From NCBI GenBank assembly GCA_003576915.1, contig QEVF01000031.1:1-42071 (forward strand): a DNA stretch of 42,071 nt. The letters are read 5' to 3'. This document shows, piece after piece, positions 42,042 through 42,071 of this stretch. The notes beneath the pieces were generated by a model. That model had not been told where the DNA came from and searched no databases. It saw nothing but the letters and a program-made list of their open reading frames with translations. Both the position numbers and the translations under genes were made by a program. The stretch comes from Planctomycetota bacterium. Its GTDB lineage: Bacteria > Planctomycetota > UBA8742 > UBA2392. The stretch's first letter is position 1. Every line of letters begins with the position of its first letter.

Positions 42042-42071
42042 ATGGCAGGCGAAATACCCAAGGATGTGCCG
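42042..42071 (+). CDS. Start of a further gene (cut by window edge)
   Basis: A near-ideal ribosome site (GGGAGGTGG, 42029-42037) precedes ATG 42042 and an open frame reading MAGEIPKDVP to the edge. 44 bases separate it from the previous stop, so it may belong to the same operon. Ten codons do not allow identification. Confidence 0.5.
   Translation, partial: MAGEIPKDVP

Noticed and set aside
1..42071. General UGA reassignment (alternative genetic code)
   Set aside because: Many genes here end at UGA exactly where their families end (for example at 17265, 18517, 25546 and 39740), so UGA works as stop.

Overview
The window reads as a fragment of a GC-rich, Gram-negative-type chromosome. The best taxonomic guess is a planctomycete or another PVC-like or uncultured lineage. 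The basis is a tandem DUF1800/DUF1501 pair, secreted PA14 and PDZ/prenyltransferase-fold proteins, large DUF3857/transglutaminase proteins and a giant RHS protein. There is no rRNA, tRNA or taxonomic marker in the window, so this is inference. No insertion sequence, phage module or CRISPR array was seen.

Layout. 1-5394 (minus): a secreted RHS/YD-repeat giant running off the left edge. 5395-6087: a long divergent intergenic region. 6088-8829: a PA14/IPT surface protein. 9029-13068: a DUF1800 - DUF1501 - sorbosone-dehydrogenase-like lipoprotein operon, closed by a hairpin. 13367-18517: a PDZ/alpha-alpha-toroid protein closed by a strong terminator, then an HlyD-like coiled-coil protein and a second toroid lipoprotein. 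18558-19903: a divergent Sel1 mini-gene and a PLP-dependent ACC-deaminase/D-cysteine-desulfhydrase family enzyme. 19982-21550 (minus): leucyl aminopeptidase PepA. 21716-29383: two paralogous ~1275-residue TPR/DUF3857/transglutaminase proteins; the first has a full catalytic triad and the second has lost it. 29465-30865 (minus): an NtrC-type sigma-54 response regulator.

31069-39740 is the most interesting part: a respiratory module. A lipoprotein cytochrome c (minus) and a seven-gene plus-strand operon diverge from a 140-bp region that carries two back-to-back sigma-54 (-24/-12) promoters, next to the sigma-54 regulator. The operon encodes a heme-copper-oxidase-like subunit I lacking the CuB His-His pair, two small one-helix proteins, a CuA subunit II, a second subunit I with full metal ligands but no active-site tyrosine (HPSQQ instead of HPEVY), a SCO/SenC copper chaperone, a cytochrome b - 2x[4Fe-4S] - MvhD-like fusion, and heme farnesyltransferase CtaB. 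Gene order (subunit II, subunit I, SenC) and the missing tyrosine suggest an sNOR-like nitric oxide reductase rather than an ordinary oxidase.

The key observation is in the SCO gene. It is interrupted by one in-frame UGA exactly at the second cysteine of the CxxxC copper site. The reading frame and SCO homology continue straight through, and a hairpin of bacterial SECIS type follows the UGA. I interpret this as a selenocysteine-containing SCO (CxxxU). UGA is a normal stop elsewhere in the window.

39741-42071: a terminator and an empty stretch, an ECF-like sigma factor with an odd hydrophobic N-terminus, then a lower-GC patch with two overlapping unrecognised genes and the first ten codons of another.
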